NCBI GenBank assembly: GCA_963621245.1
Contig: CAVFCW010000001.1
Span: 186,001-250,000 of the forward strand
Length of the DNA stretch: 64,000 nucleotides
Direction: 5' to 3'
From: SIG603 sp963621245
GTDB lineage: Bacteria; Bacillota; Clostridia; Oscillospirales; Acutalibacteraceae
Numbering within the stretch: the stretch's first letter is position 1; each line of letters begins with the position of its first letter. The position numbers and the translations under genes are program-made. The notes beneath the pieces are model-generated. The model was not told the DNA's origin. It saw nothing but the letters and a program-made list of their open reading frames with translations, and searched no databases. Positions 1-8,395 of this stretch are shown here, one piece after another.

Positions 1-41
1 ACAGTCAAACACTATTTAAAGAAAGAGGTCTTTTTGTTTTA

Positions 42-1625
42 ATGAAAACAAGAATACTTAAACCGAATAACACCGACGATCTTGCATTTGCAGGGGAAAT
101 GCTTCGAAACGGCGAATTGATATGCATACCGACGGAAACAGTTTACGGACTTGCCGCCAATGCGCTCAATCCAGACGCCGTTTCACAAATATTCGTCGTA
201 AAAGGCAGACCAAGCGATAATCCGCTTATCGTTCACATTGCCGACTTTAACGATATTTATCCGCTTGTAAAATTTGTACCGGAAGAAGCCAAAAAGCTTG
301 CCGAAAAATTCTGGCCCGGACCGCTCACAATGGTACTTCCGAAATCCGACCTTGTTCCTATGAGAACATCGGGAGGACTTCAAACGGTTGCGGTACGTTT
401 TCCGTCACACCCGACGGCTCAGGCGATAATAAAAGCCGCCAAAAGACCGCTTGCCGCCCCAAGCGCCAACCTTTCGGGCAAACCGAGTCCCACAGAATTC
501 AAATACTGCCTTGAGGATCTTGACGGAAAAATAGCCGGCATAGTTGACGGCGGCGATTGTGCCGTTGGCGTGGAATCCACCGTGATTACATTTGCCGAGG
601 GAACGCCAAAAGTTCTTCGCCCCGGCGGAATAACCGTAGAAATGCTTAAAAGCGTTCTCGGTGAAGTTATCGTCGACGATGCCGTTATTCACGGACTTGC
701 CAAGGACGCAAAAGCCGCAAGCCCCGGCATGAAATACAAGCACTATTCACCAAAGGCAGACATAACAATTGCCGATATGTCCCTTGACGATTACGTTAAG
801 CTTATGAAAAGCAATCCCGACTTCGGTGCGCTTTGCTTTGACGGCGAGAACAAGTACTTTGATAACGACTTCGTGTCGTTCGGAAAAGAATATGACGGAA
901 AAAGTCAGGCTAACCGCCTTTTTGCCGCACTCAACGAGCTTGACGAAAAGGGAATCAAAAAAGTTTACTCAAGAAGAGTTCAAAAGCACGGCGTCGGACT
1001 TGCCGTGTTTAACCGACTTGTGAGATCGGCGGGATTCAATATCATTCATTCCGATTTCAATATAATCGGTCTTACGGGAACAACAGGAAGCGGAAAAAGT
1101 TATGCCGCAGAGTTTTTCAGAAAAGCTGGCGTGCCCGTAATCGACTGCGATGCAGTAACAAAGCTGCCCAACCTGTATAATGCCGACGATTTTTCAACAG
1201 TTTTCGGTGAAGCGGTTAAAAACTCCGACGGCACTTTAAACCGCAGAAAACTTGCTCAAATCGCATTTTCTCAGGAGGGCGGAAAAGAAAAGCTTGAGAG
1301 CATAACTTTTCCGATTATCTTAGAGAAAATCAACGAGCTGACGGAAGAACTCAAAGCATCGGGCAACAAAACGGTTGTGCTTGACGCTCCCACGCTTTTC
1401 GATTCGGGACTTCAAGACCGCTGTTCGAGAATAGTTGTCGTCACTGCCGATAAGAATATTCGTCTTGAGAGAATTATGAAGCGTGACGGTATCACCGAAA
1501 ACGAGGCTCGACTTCGCATGAGCGCACAAAAAGAGCTCACCGACTACGCCGACGCCGTGATAAACACCAACGTCACACGGGATTTGACAGAAGAAATCAA
1601 CTCAATATTGGAGGATCTTAAATAA
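42..1625 (+). CDS. Fusion: threonylcarbamoyl-AMP synthase (Sua5/YwlC) + dephospho-CoA kinase (CoaE)
   Basis: The 527-residue protein joins two complete enzymes. Residues 1 to about 210 are a YrdC/Sua5 domain (TETVYGLAANA near 31-41, KGRPSDNPL near 54), which makes threonylcarbamoyl-AMP from threonine, bicarbonate and ATP for tRNA t6A. The Sua5 C-terminal domain runs to about 335 (GLAVFNRL). From about 340 a CoaE domain starts with the Walker A motif GTTGSGKS, followed by DCDAVT and a lid-like region; CoaE phosphorylates dephospho-CoA in the last step of CoA synthesis. No stop codon or good internal ribosome site lies at the junction. AAAGAGG precedes the ATG. Its stop overlaps the next start as TAATG. 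The domain calls are firm; that both halves are active is inferred from intact motifs. Confidence 0.93.
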   Translation: MKTRILKPNNTDDLAFAGEMLRNGELICIPTETVYGLAANALNPDAVSQIFVVKGRPSDNPLIVHIADFNDIYPLVKFVPEEAKKLAEKFWPGPLTMVLPKSDLVPMRTSGGLQTVAVRFPSHPTAQAIIKAAKRPLAAPSANLSGKPSPTEFKYCLEDLDGKIAGIVDGGDCAVGVESTVITFAEGTPKVLRPGGITVEMLKSVLGEVIVDDAVIHGLAKDAKAASPGMKYKHYSPKADITIADMSLDDYVKLMKSNPDFGALCFDGENKYFDNDFVSFGKEYDGKSQANRLFAALNELDEKGIKKVYSRRVQKHGVGLAVFNRLVRSAGFNIIHSDFNIIGLTGTTGSGKSYAAEFFRKAGVPVIDCDAVTKLPNLYNADDFSTVFGEAVKNSDGTLNRRKLAQIAFSQEGGKEKLESITFPIILEKINELTEELKASGNKTVVLDAPTLFDSGLQDRCSRIVVVTADKNIRLERIMKRDGITENEARLRMSAQKELTDYADAVINTNVTRDLTEEINSILEDLK

Positions 1626-2344
1626 TGGCTACAACGGGAAAAAGATACGCCACCCGCGAGCAATCAAGGGCACGTGCTTCATCTCGCAAAACTCTCGCCG
1701 CTTCCCCAAACAGTAAACCCCAACAAACAAAACGAAAAACAATAAGCCGAAACAAAAAAGTTCTTGTTTCTCGCATAAAGGTTATTTCTCTTGCCGCCGC
1801 TTTGGTTATTCTTGTTGTCGGCTCGGTCTTTGCCATACGCTTGGCTGTTCCAACCATCGAGGATACAACGGAAAAAGCGTCTTATCCGCTTAAATACGAG
1901 AAGATTATCGACAAAAACGTAAAAGAATTCGGACTGAAAAAAAGTCTCGTCTGCGCCGTAATTTACGCCGAGAGCTTCTATAATCCGAACGCTCACTCCG
2001 ATGCTGGCGCTTACGGACTTATGCAGCTTACCGAGGAAACTTTTGACTGGATGCAAGAAAGAACCGACGGCAAAATCACTTACACAAGCGATGATCTCAC
2101 CGATCCCGAGGTGAACGTGCATTACGGATGTGCGCTTTTGAAGCTTTTGAGCGATTATTACGGTGGAAACATCGAGCTTATGCTCTGCGGATACAATGCG
2201 GGCATAGGAAGCACGGATTCTTGGCTTAGCGAATATCCTGACGGAAACGGCGGAATAAGCTACATTCCCTATTCCGAAACCGAAAGCTATGTTGTTATCG
2301 TAACCGAAGCCATGGAGAAATACGAAAGTATCTACGGCTTATGA
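1625..2344 (+). CDS. Membrane-anchored lytic transglycosylase (SLT domain)
   Basis: A 239-residue protein with a basic cytoplasmic tail (1-50), one membrane helix (about 52-74) and an extracytoplasmic Slt70-type goose-lysozyme domain. Family motifs are visible: the catalytic Glu in IYAESFYNPNA (about E116), GAYGLMQL near 128-135, and CGYNAG near 190. Such enzymes cut peptidoglycan between MurNAc and GlcNAc and leave 1,6-anhydro ends. The start overlaps the upstream stop by one base (TAATG), so translation is probably coupled to the Sua5-CoaE gene; coaE next to an SLT gene is a common arrangement in Clostridia. The N-terminal helix anchors the enzyme, so it is probably not released. Confidence 0.92.
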   Translation: MATTGKRYATREQSRARASSRKTLAASPNSKPQQTKRKTISRNKKVLVSRIKVISLAAALVILVVGSVFAIRLAVPTIEDTTEKASYPLKYEKIIDKNVKEFGLKKSLVCAVIYAESFYNPNAHSDAGAYGLMQLTEETFDWMQERTDGKITYTSDDLTDPEVNVHYGCALLKLLSDYYGGNIELMLCGYNAGIGSTDSWLSEYPDGNGGISYIPYSETESYVVIVTEAMEKYESIYGL

Positions 2345-2378
2345 TATACTAAATTACAAAAAGAAAGGTATGAAAATC

Positions 2379-3746
2379 ATGTCATTACTTACCGAAAGAA
2401 AGAACGGTTTTTACCGTCTTACAGATGAAGAAGTAAAGCTTGCGGATGATTTCTGCGAGGGCTACAAAAAATTTCTCGACGAGTCGAAGACAGAGCGCGA
2501 GTGCGTAAGCTTTGCCGTAAAGGCTGCCGAGGAAAAGGGGTTCGTTCCCTATGACTTTAACGCTTCCTACAAGGCTGGCGACAAGGTCTATTTCAACAAC
2601 AAGGGAAAGAGCATTTGCCTTGCTGTCATCGGAAAGAACGGCACAAAGAACGGCGTCAGAATTTCCGCAGCACACATCGACTCCCCAAGACTTGACTTAA
2701 AGCCGATTCCGCTTTATGAGTCCAACGACACCGCAATGTTCAAAACACATTACTACGGCGGTATCAGAAAATATCAGTGGGTTGCAATTCCGATTGCTAT
2801 GCACGGCGTTTTCGCTCTCAAGAACGGCGAGACCGTAACTGTAAGAATCGGTGAAGACGACAACGATCCCGTATTCTGCATCACAGACCTTCTTCCGCAT
2901 CTCGCACAGGAGCAGGTCACAAAGACTCTCTCTGCCGCATTTACAGGTGAGGACCTCAACATCACAGTTGGTTCAAGACCTGTAAGAGACGAGGACGAAA
3001 AGAAAGCTTTCAAGGCTAACTGCATGAAGCTCCTCAACGATAAGTACGGCATCACAGAGGACGATTTCCTCTCGGCTGAAATCGAGTTTGTACCTGCATT
3101 TAAGGCTAAGGATGTCGGATTTGACCGCTCCATCATCGGTGCTTACGGCCACGATGACAGAGTTTGCTCCTATCCCGCACTTCAGGCTATCTTTGATTGC
3201 GGTATCCCCGAGGACACTTGCATCACCGTTCTCACAGACAAAGAGGAAATCGGTTCTTGCGGAAACGCGGGTCTTGCAGGCGATTGGCTCCAGAACTTTA
3301 TCACAGATCTCGCTGAGCAGGACGGCTTAAAAGGCAGACATGTTCTTGCAAAGTCCACTTGCCTCAGTGCCGACGTTACAGCCGCATTTGACCCTAACTA
3401 CCCATCCGCTTTTGAGGCAAACAACTCCGCTTACATCAACTACGGCGTAGGCGTTTCAAAGTACACAGGCTCAAGAGGAAAGAGCGGCACAAACGACGCT
3501 AACGCTGAGTTTGTCGCTAAGGTAAGAAGAATCTTTGACGACAACAACGTTATCTGGCAGATGGCAGAGCTCGGCAGAGTTGACCTCGGCGGCGGCGGAA
3601 CAGTTGCACTTCTCATCTCCAAGCTCGGAGTTGAGGTTATCGATGTCGGTGTTCCTGTTCTCTCAATGCACTCACCTTACGAGATGGTCTCCAAAATCGA
3701 TGTTTACGAGGCTTACAAGGGCTTCAAGGCATTCTTTGTCGACTGA
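2379..3746 (+). CDS. M18 family aminopeptidase
   Basis: A 455-residue cytosolic metallo-aminopeptidase of the M18 (aspartyl aminopeptidase/ApeB) family. The di-metal site motifs are present: SAAHIDSPRLDLKP near residue 80, the internal FDRSIIGAYGHDDR segment, LTDKEEIGSCGN, and a C-terminal SMHSPYE. M18 enzymes remove N-terminal acidic or neutral residues during peptide turnover. I chose the ATG at 2379 because GAAAGG at 2363-2368 lies 10 bases upstream, whereas the in-frame ATG at 2370 is only one base from it. A strong hairpin follows the stop. The gene lies just 34 bases after the lytic transglycosylase and may be co-transcribed with it. Confidence 0.93.
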   Translation: MSLLTERKNGFYRLTDEEVKLADDFCEGYKKFLDESKTERECVSFAVKAAEEKGFVPYDFNASYKAGDKVYFNNKGKSICLAVIGKNGTKNGVRISAAHIDSPRLDLKPIPLYESNDTAMFKTHYYGGIRKYQWVAIPIAMHGVFALKNGETVTVRIGEDDNDPVFCITDLLPHLAQEQVTKTLSAAFTGEDLNITVGSRPVRDEDEKKAFKANCMKLLNDKYGITEDDFLSAEIEFVPAFKAKDVGFDRSIIGAYGHDDRVCSYPALQAIFDCGIPEDTCITVLTDKEEIGSCGNAGLAGDWLQNFITDLAEQDGLKGRHVLAKSTCLSADVTAAFDPNYPSAFEANNSAYINYGVGVSKYTGSRGKSGTNDANAEFVAKVRRIFDDNNVIWQMAELGRVDLGGGGTVALLISKLGVEVIDVGVPVLSMHSPYEMVSKIDVYEAYKGFKAFFVD

Positions 3747-3758
3747 TAATAAAAAATT

Positions 3759-3790
3759 AAGGAGTACACTTCACACGGAGTGTACTCCTT
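3759..3790. terminator. Bidirectional intrinsic terminator
   Basis: AAGGAGTACAC pairs with GTGTACTCCTT around a 10-base loop, with an A-run on the left and T-rich sequence on the right. It sits between the convergent M18 peptidase and S1-domain genes and can serve both. Confidence 0.85.
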
Positions 3791-3812
3791 CTTGTTATGA
3801 AAAAAGAGACGA

Positions 3813-4280
3813 TTAACGATCGCCTCTTCTTGATTTCTTAACGTCTCCGTTGGCACGCTTAAAATCTGACATTTTATCGTCCGACTGCTTCTTAAAGCGT
3901 GACATCATCTCTTCAAAGCTTCCGCCTCGGTTTTCACTCGGCGTCCACTCATAGTTGCCGGGTCTTCCGCTCGACTGATATTTCTCTCTGGGTTTTCTCA
4001 TTTTATAAGCACCTTTCGGTTTTTCCCGCGGAGTATTCTCCTCAAGAGAATCGAGCTGCTTAATGGAGAAAGAAATCTTTCCCTCGGGATTGACTGCGAT
4101 AAGCTTAACCTTAACCTCATCGCCCACCTTGAGAACATCGTTTATATCCTTTACATATGCCTTGGCAACCTCGGAAATATGAACCATTCCGCTCTTGCCC
4201 TCGCCGATATCGACAAAAGCTCCGAATTTGGTTATTCCCGTGACCTTGCCCTCGTAGATTTCACCGACTTTAATCTGCAT
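3813..4280 (-). CDS. S1 RNA-binding domain protein (YabR/YugI-like)
   Basis: A 155-residue protein with one S1/OB-fold RNA-binding domain at residues 1-75 (GEIYEGKVTGITKFGAFVDI, then SGMVHISEVA) and a basic, disordered tail rich in Lys, Arg and Ser. Small S1 proteins of this type bind RNA or ribosomes and modulate translation or decay. The position downstream of a DivIC/FtsB-like gene matches divIC-yabR of Bacillus, which supports the YabR relation. TGAGGT lies ahead of the ATG. The exact role of this family member is not established; the domain is unmistakable. Confidence 0.88.
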   Translation of the reverse strand: MQIKVGEIYEGKVTGITKFGAFVDIGEGKSGMVHISEVAKAYVKDINDVLKVGDEVKVKLIAVNPEGKISFSIKQLDSLEENTPREKPKGAYKMRKPREKYQSSGRPGNYEWTPSENRGGSFEEMMSRFKKQSDDKMSDFKRANGDVKKSRRGDR

Positions 4281-4312
4281 ACTTACCTCATAGTTAAGCG
4301 TATTGATGTTTA

Positions 4313-4606
4313 TCAGTTTCCGCTGCCGTTAACGAAAACTCTCTCTCCCTGTTTTGCGTAGCCGAGCTCACTTCTTGCGTACTGCTCTGCATAAGAATCG
4401 AGAGTATCGGATTCGTTTGCGAGCCTGTAATTAAGCTCCTCATTTTTAGCCTTCTGTACCAAAACCTCAGACTGAAGTTCGGCAAGCTGTGCCGACTTGT
4501 TTGTAATCTGGATTTGAGTTGCAATTAATGTATATACTATATAAACCATAAAAAGCAGTGCCGCAAATCTGAGCACGAAGCCTGTTATGCTTTTTCTTTT
4601 TGTCAT
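4313..4606 (-). CDS. DivIC/FtsB-like septum formation initiator
   Basis: A 97-residue bitopic membrane protein: a short basic N-terminus (MTKRKS), a membrane helix at about 10-30, then a coiled coil (about 32-70, TNKSAQLAELQSEV) and a short C-terminal segment with ARSELGYAKQGERVF, the conserved end of the FtsB/DivIC family. These proteins bridge FtsL and DivIB/FtsQ in the divisome and help activate septal peptidoglycan synthesis. Size and topology fit the family. It is followed 32 bases later by the S1-domain gene, as in the Bacillus divIC-yabR pair. The ribosome site GAAAGG is present. Confidence 0.9.
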   Translation of the reverse strand: MTKRKSITGFVLRFAALLFMVYIVYTLIATQIQITNKSAQLAELQSEVLVQKAKNEELNYRLANESDTLDSYAEQYARSELGYAKQGERVFVNGSGN

Positions 4607-4670
4607 TTCTCAACCTTTCCGCTTCTGAATGGAAACAGTTTTTACTTTACAGCCTTAAGCTACGAGTTAA

Positions 4671-4700
4671 ATTATACTCGGTTTTATGTAACCAAATCAA
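4671..4700 (-). promoter_or_regulatory. Predicted sigma-A promoter of the divIC-like operon
   Basis: On the minus strand TTGATT (4700-4695) and TATAAT (4676-4671) are separated by 18 bases, about 65 bases before the start of the division gene. Confidence 0.55.
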
Positions 4701-4791
4701 GAAAGAATTATTTTTTTGCAAGTTTTTTGCAAAAACCACTACGGGTTGTATATTTCACAATTTGTTCACACAAGTTATAAAGATATTTCAC

Positions 4792-4820
4792 TTGACAAAC
4801 TATTTTATAGAGTACATAAT
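4792..4820 (+). promoter_or_regulatory. Predicted sigma-A promoter of the zinc-ribbon gene
   Basis: TTGACA at 4792-4797 and CATAAT at 4815-4820 with an exact 17-base spacer. The expected transcript starts near 4827 and has a leader of about 80 bases. Confidence 0.75.
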
Positions 4821-4860
4821 ACAAGTATATTAAGTGTTTGTCAATTAATCTACAAACGCA

Positions 4861-4884
4861 CTGTAAAGTAACTTTTCTTTACAG
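4861..4884 (+). promoter_or_regulatory. Perfect inverted repeat in the 5' leader
   Basis: CTGTAAAG, eight bases, then CTTTACAG: a perfect 8-bp dyad ending 16 bases before the GGAGG ribosome site of the zinc-ribbon gene. It may be an RNA hairpin or a protein operator; the sequence alone does not decide. Confidence 0.5.
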
Positions 4885-4907
4885 CAATTGAAATAATGGA
4901 GGTAATT

Positions 4908-5573
4908 ATGAAATTTTGTAAAAATTGCGGTTTTCAGTTAAATGATTCCGACGCATTCTGTACCGCTTGCGGTGCTCCTTTCGAGTCAAACAATGCACCG
5001 GTAAATCAGACAGCCGCTCCCACCGAGGCGGTAAACGCAGAAGCACCTGTTGCTCCTGTCCGTGAAGCAGTACCTACTGCACCTGTACAGCCAGTTCCGC
5101 CGGCACAGCCTGTAAATCCTCAGCCTGTGCCTGAGACAAATGCTCAGGCTCCTGTTCCGCCCCAGCCGATGTATCAGCCGCAGCCCGCTTACGGACAGTA
5201 TCAACAGCCGCCTGTACCTGAGGTTAATCCCAACGACTTCACCGATACTTTCTCCCCTGAGGATATTTCCGCCAACAAGATAACAGCTATGGCGGCTTAC
5301 ATTCTCGGTATTCCCGGAATTATCATTGCGCTTTTAGCCGCTCACGATTCACCGTATGCCGCTTTCCACGTAAGAGAATCTCTCAAGCTCACGATCGCCG
5401 CTATTCTCGGTGAGATTTGCTGTGCTATACTCTGCATCGTATTCATCGGTATTTTCCTTGCACCGATCCTTCTCATCGTTCTTTTGGTTGTCAGAATCAT
5501 CTGCTTCCTTGATGTATGCAAGGGCAAGGCAAAGTACGCTCCTATCGTTGGAAATTTGCCTTTCTTTAAATAA
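4908..5573 (+). CDS. Zinc-ribbon membrane protein with proline-rich linker
   Basis: A 221-residue protein with an N-terminal zinc ribbon (CKNCG at about 4-8 and CTACG at about 18-22), a long Pro/Gln/Ala-rich linker (about 30-115), and a C-terminal hydrophobic domain with two or three membrane helices. The phrase SPYAAFHVRESLKL resembles the short motif between helices in DUF4870/Tic20-like proteins. The function is unknown. I chose the ATG at 4908 because GGAGG lies six bases upstream; the in-frame ATG at 4896 overlaps that site. It has its own promoter and terminator and so is monocistronic. Confidence 0.8.
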   Translation: MKFCKNCGFQLNDSDAFCTACGAPFESNNAPVNQTAAPTEAVNAEAPVAPVREAVPTAPVQPVPPAQPVNPQPVPETNAQAPVPPQPMYQPQPAYGQYQQPPVPEVNPNDFTDTFSPEDISANKITAMAAYILGIPGIIIALLAAHDSPYAAFHVRESLKLTIAAILGEICCAILCIVFIGIFLAPILLIVLLVVRIICFLDVCKGKAKYAPIVGNLPFFK

Positions 5574-5591
5574 TTAATGCAAAGCAAACTC

Positions 5592-5622
5592 AGGTCAGTT
5601 CTTCGGAATTGACCTTTTTCTT
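5592..5622 (+). terminator. Intrinsic terminator of the zinc-ribbon gene
   Basis: AGGTCAGTTC pairs with GAATTGACCT around a TTCG tetraloop, followed by a T-rich run from 5616. Confidence 0.9.
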
Positions 5623-5636
5623 TTTTGCAAACACAA

Positions 5637-5666
5637 AGCGGAGATACCGTTTTTGGTATCTCCGCT
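5637..5666 (-). terminator. Terminator at the end of the Rnf operon
   Basis: AGCGGAGATACC and GGTATCTCCGCT form a perfect 12-bp stem with a 6-base loop, 53 bases past the rnfB stop. The 3' flank on the minus strand is moderately U-rich (TTTGTGTTT). Confidence 0.75.
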
Positions 5667-5719
5667 AAAATTTTATGTTATCTTATGTCTCTTTATGCTT
5701 TTACAGCTCACATCAAACA

Positions 5720-6511
5720 TCAAACATCAAGCATATCGATAATGTGTCTCGGACAAACATCCTTACACTTACCGCATCCGATGCACTTTGCGGGATCGAC
5801 AGTAGCCTTGAAGTTTGAAACCGTGATAGCCGCAGTCTCACAAACCTTTGTGCACTTCATGCATCCGATACAACCGACCTTACAAACCTTGTTTACGAGT
5901 GCGCCCTTATCGCAGTTGGAGCATCTTACAACAGCCTGTTTCTTGAGCGGAACAAAGCTGATGAGGTGCTTTGGACAAGCGGCAATACACATAGAGCAGC
6001 CTTTGCACTTCTTGGGGTCGATTATAGCAACGCCGTTGCAAATCTTGATAGCGCCGTACTGGCAAGCAGCCATACAGTCGCCCATACCCATACAGCCGTA
6101 TCTGCAGCTTGAAGTACCGCCCGCAACGAGTGAAGCAGCCGCACAAGACTTAAGTCCGTCATACTGCATTTTGTCGGAAGTGACGTCGTAAGAACCTACG
6201 CAGTGTACGAGAGCGGCTTTTGCTTCAACGGTACCGCTTACACCGAGAATTGCGCCGATAGCGTCTGCAACCTCAGCTCCGCCGGGTGAGCAAAGACCGA
6301 CTTTAGCCTCGCCCTTTGCAAGAGCGGCGGCATAACCCGCACAACCGGAAAATCCACAGGCACCGCAGTTTGCACCGGGAAGACAAGCCTGAATTTCTTC
6401 TGCTTTTTCGTCCTTGGGAACTGCCATTACAATGGATGCAATCGCAAGGCCGAGACCTGCGATAAGTCCGATAACGGAAACTATAACTATAGCTGTTACA
6501 ATAGGATTCAT
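5720..6511 (-). CDS. rnfB: Rnf electron transport complex subunit B
   Basis: A 263-residue iron-sulfur subunit. The N-terminus is one membrane helix (about 5-30). It is followed by the Fe-S domain CLPGANCGACGFSGC (about 43-57) and then by a series of ferredoxin-type 4Fe-4S motifs, among them CKGCSMCIAACP, CIGCMKCTKVC and CIGCGKCKDVCP. RnfB is regarded as the entry point for electrons from reduced ferredoxin. The number of cluster motifs exceeds that of gammaproteobacterial RsxB and matches clostridial RnfB. It is the last gene of rnfCDGEAB, 12 bases after rnfA, and is followed by a terminator. Confidence 0.97.
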   Translation of the reverse strand: MNPIVTAIVIVSVIGLIAGLGLAIASIVMAVPKDEKAEEIQACLPGANCGACGFSGCAGYAAALAKGEAKVGLCSPGGAEVADAIGAILGVSGTVEAKAALVHCVGSYDVTSDKMQYDGLKSCAAASLVAGGTSSCRYGCMGMGDCMAACQYGAIKICNGVAIIDPKKCKGCSMCIAACPKHLISFVPLKKQAVVRCSNCDKGALVNKVCKVGCIGCMKCTKVCETAAITVSNFKATVDPAKCIGCGKCKDVCPRHIIDMLDV

Positions 6512-6523
6512 TTCGCTACCTCC

Positions 6524-7129
6524 TTATAACAAACCGTCAACAAGTCCGCCGAATCCGAGGAAGGAAACAGCAACGAGTGAAGCGGCAATAAGTGTGATAG
6601 GAAGTCCCTTGAGGAATTTCGGAACATCGCAAAGCTCAAGTCTCTCTCTTACGCCGGCAAAGATGACCATTGCAACGAGGAATCCGACGCCTGAACCGAA
6701 TGCGTTGACAAGTGCCTGAACGTAGCCGTAAGACGCATCAGAAGCTGCCTTATCGAGAACGAGCATTGTAACACCGAGAACGGCGCAGTTTGTTGTGATG
6801 AGCGGAAGATAAATTCCGAGTGCGTTATAAAGCGGCGGCATATATTTCTTGAGGGTTATCTCAAGGAGCTGAACGAGAGCCGCAATGATAAGAATGAACA
6901 CGATAGTCTCGAGGTACTCAAGACCTGCGGGAACGAGAATTCCGTTGTAAATCGGCCATGTGACCGCCGTTGCGATAACCATAACAACGGTAACTGCAAT
7001 CGACATACCGACAGCAGTATTGAGCTTCTTGGAAACGCCGAGGAACGGACAAATTCCAAGGAACTTGTTCAAAATGTAGTTTTCTGTCAGAATTGCTGCG
7101 AGGAAAATTCCGACTAAGCCTTTAATCAT
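6524..7129 (-). CDS. rnfA: Rnf electron transport complex subunit A
   Basis: A 201-residue integral membrane protein with about six helices, of usual family length. The N-terminal pattern with LTENYILNKFLGICPFLGVS and the mid-protein TTNCAVLGV are typical of the RnfA/RsxA/NqrE family, in which paired cysteines within the membrane bind an iron-sulfur cluster between RnfA and RnfE. The protein moves electrons across the membrane as part of the ion-pumping ferredoxin:NAD+ oxidoreductase. The start follows the rnfE stop by one base, so translation is tightly coupled. Confidence 0.97.
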   Translation of the reverse strand: MIKGLVGIFLAAILTENYILNKFLGICPFLGVSKKLNTAVGMSIAVTVVMVIATAVTWPIYNGILVPAGLEYLETIVFILIIAALVQLLEITLKKYMPPLYNALGIYLPLITTNCAVLGVTMLVLDKAASDASYGYVQALVNAFGSGVGFLVAMVIFAGVRERLELCDVPKFLKGLPITLIAASLVAVSFLGFGGLVDGLL

Positions 7130-7130
7130 C

Positions 7131-7838
7131 TTATTTTTCCTCCTTTACTGCGTCTTTTGAATCACAGCCGCCGTTTGTAATCTTAGAACAGGAAGCAGCC
7201 ATGGGACAAGCCGAACAGCCGATTGTCTCGGGTGCGTGACCCTCCTCGCTGAGCTTGCCCGCAATTGCGATAAGAATACCGAATACGAAGAAGCCTCCCG
7301 GAGGAAGAAGGAAGATGATGATGGGATCCATAAAGTTTGAGAGAACAGGAATGCCGAAAACGGTACCTGCGCCCAAAAGCTCACGGATGATGCCCATTGC
7401 AAGCAAAGCGGCTGTGAAGCCTACGCCCATTCCGAGACCGTCGATGATTGACGGCAGAACCTTGTTCTTGCTTGCGAAAGACTCGGCTCTTCCGAGAATG
7501 ATACAGTTAACAACGATGAGCGGAAGGAAAACGCCGAGGCTTGTATCGAGTGAAGGAACAAATGCCTTAACAAGAAGCTGAATGACGGTAACGAAGCCCG
7601 CTATGATTGTGATGAATGCAGGAATTCTGATTTTATCCGGAATGACATGTCTTAGCATGGAGATAACAGCACCCGAGCAAACGAGAACGAATGTTGTTGC
7701 CGCACCCATGCCGATAGCGTTTGAAGCCGCTGTTGTAACAGCCAAAGTTGAGCAGCAGCCAAGCATAAGTCTCAAAACCGGGTTTTCTTTGATAATACCC
7801 TTAGTAAATTCCTGAAAAAGGGTTTTATTCTTAGCCAT
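7131..7838 (-). CDS. rnfE: Rnf electron transport complex subunit E
   Basis: A 235-residue membrane protein with about six helices, homologous in topology to RnfA. The family pattern NPVLRLMLGCCSTLAVTT opens the protein, and VVNCIILGRAE gives the second conserved Cys region. The C-terminus carries a cysteine-containing tail (GCSACPMAASC), a feature I would not expect in every RnfE and which may be a soluble metal or redox-sensitive extension. It lies 5 bases after rnfG in the operon. Confidence 0.96.
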   Translation of the reverse strand: MAKNKTLFQEFTKGIIKENPVLRLMLGCCSTLAVTTAASNAIGMGAATTFVLVCSGAVISMLRHVIPDKIRIPAFITIIAGFVTVIQLLVKAFVPSLDTSLGVFLPLIVVNCIILGRAESFASKNKVLPSIIDGLGMGVGFTAALLAMGIIRELLGAGTVFGIPVLSNFMDPIIIFLLPPGGFFVFGILIAIAGKLSEEGHAPETIGCSACPMAASCSKITNGGCDSKDAVKEEK

Positions 7839-7843
7839 AAAAA

Positions 7844-8395
7844 TTAACCCTCCTTAACGTTATTGTACAAATCGACAGCCTCGTTAACGGCGCTTGTGAC
7901 CGCACGGGATGTGATTGTTGCACCTGTAAGAGCTTCAATCTGACCTTCACCGGCCTCCTGATTCTTTACGACCTCAAGAGTTTTTGCCGGCTGAACAAAC
8001 TGAGCCTGGAAGCTTGCCTTTGTGCAGTTTCCGCCGAGACCCGGAGTTTCGTCCTGATCAAGAATTGCGATACCGCTGATGTTGCCGTCAGCTGTGATTC
8101 CCGTCATAACGGAAACGTCGCCGCCGTAGCCCTTGCCGGCTGTTGTGAAAACATATCCGACTACATCTGAGCCAGACATACCGACATAATAAGTCGTGCC
8201 GTCAGATTCTTTTTCTTCAAAGCTCTCTGCATCGGGAAGAACGACCGTTCTCGATTCTGCGGCATTCTCTGCCTGAACCGCTGCGATTTTGTCGGCTGTG
8301 AGCATATTTGTCACACCGAGAAGACCCGAAACAACAATACAAATAACAACGAGGATAGCAGCAGGAACAGCTACTTCTTTGAAATTAAGTTTCAT
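7844..8395 (-). CDS. rnfG: Rnf electron transport complex subunit G (FMN-binding)
   Basis: A 183-residue protein with one N-terminal membrane helix (about 9-30) and an extracytoplasmic FMN-binding domain. The motif for covalent flavin attachment, LTGATITS, is present near residue 158; the second Thr of TGAT is the residue ApbE esterifies with FMN. DQDETPGLGG is another family signature. It transfers electrons at the outer membrane face within Rnf. The start overlaps the rnfD stop by one base. An apbE gene lies 2.3 kb beyond the rnfC start. Confidence 0.96.
   Translation of the reverse strand: MKLNFKEVAVPAAILVVICIVVSGLLGVTNMLTADKIAAVQAENAAESRTVVLPDAESFEEKESDGTTYYVGMSGSDVVGYVFTTAGKGYGGDVSVMTGITADGNISGIAILDQDETPGLGGNCTKASFQAQFVQPAKTLEVVKNQEAGEGQIEALTGATITSRAVTSAVNEAVDLYNNVKEG

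Noticed and set aside
4600..4833. 77-codon plus-strand frame upstream of the zinc-ribbon gene
   Set aside because: It runs through the divIC promoter and the zinc-ribbon promoter, lacks a ribosome site and resembles no protein.
5625..6191. 188-codon plus-strand frame opposite rnfB
   Set aside because: It lies entirely over rnfB and its terminator, has no ribosome site, and its composition mirrors the Fe-S coding strand.
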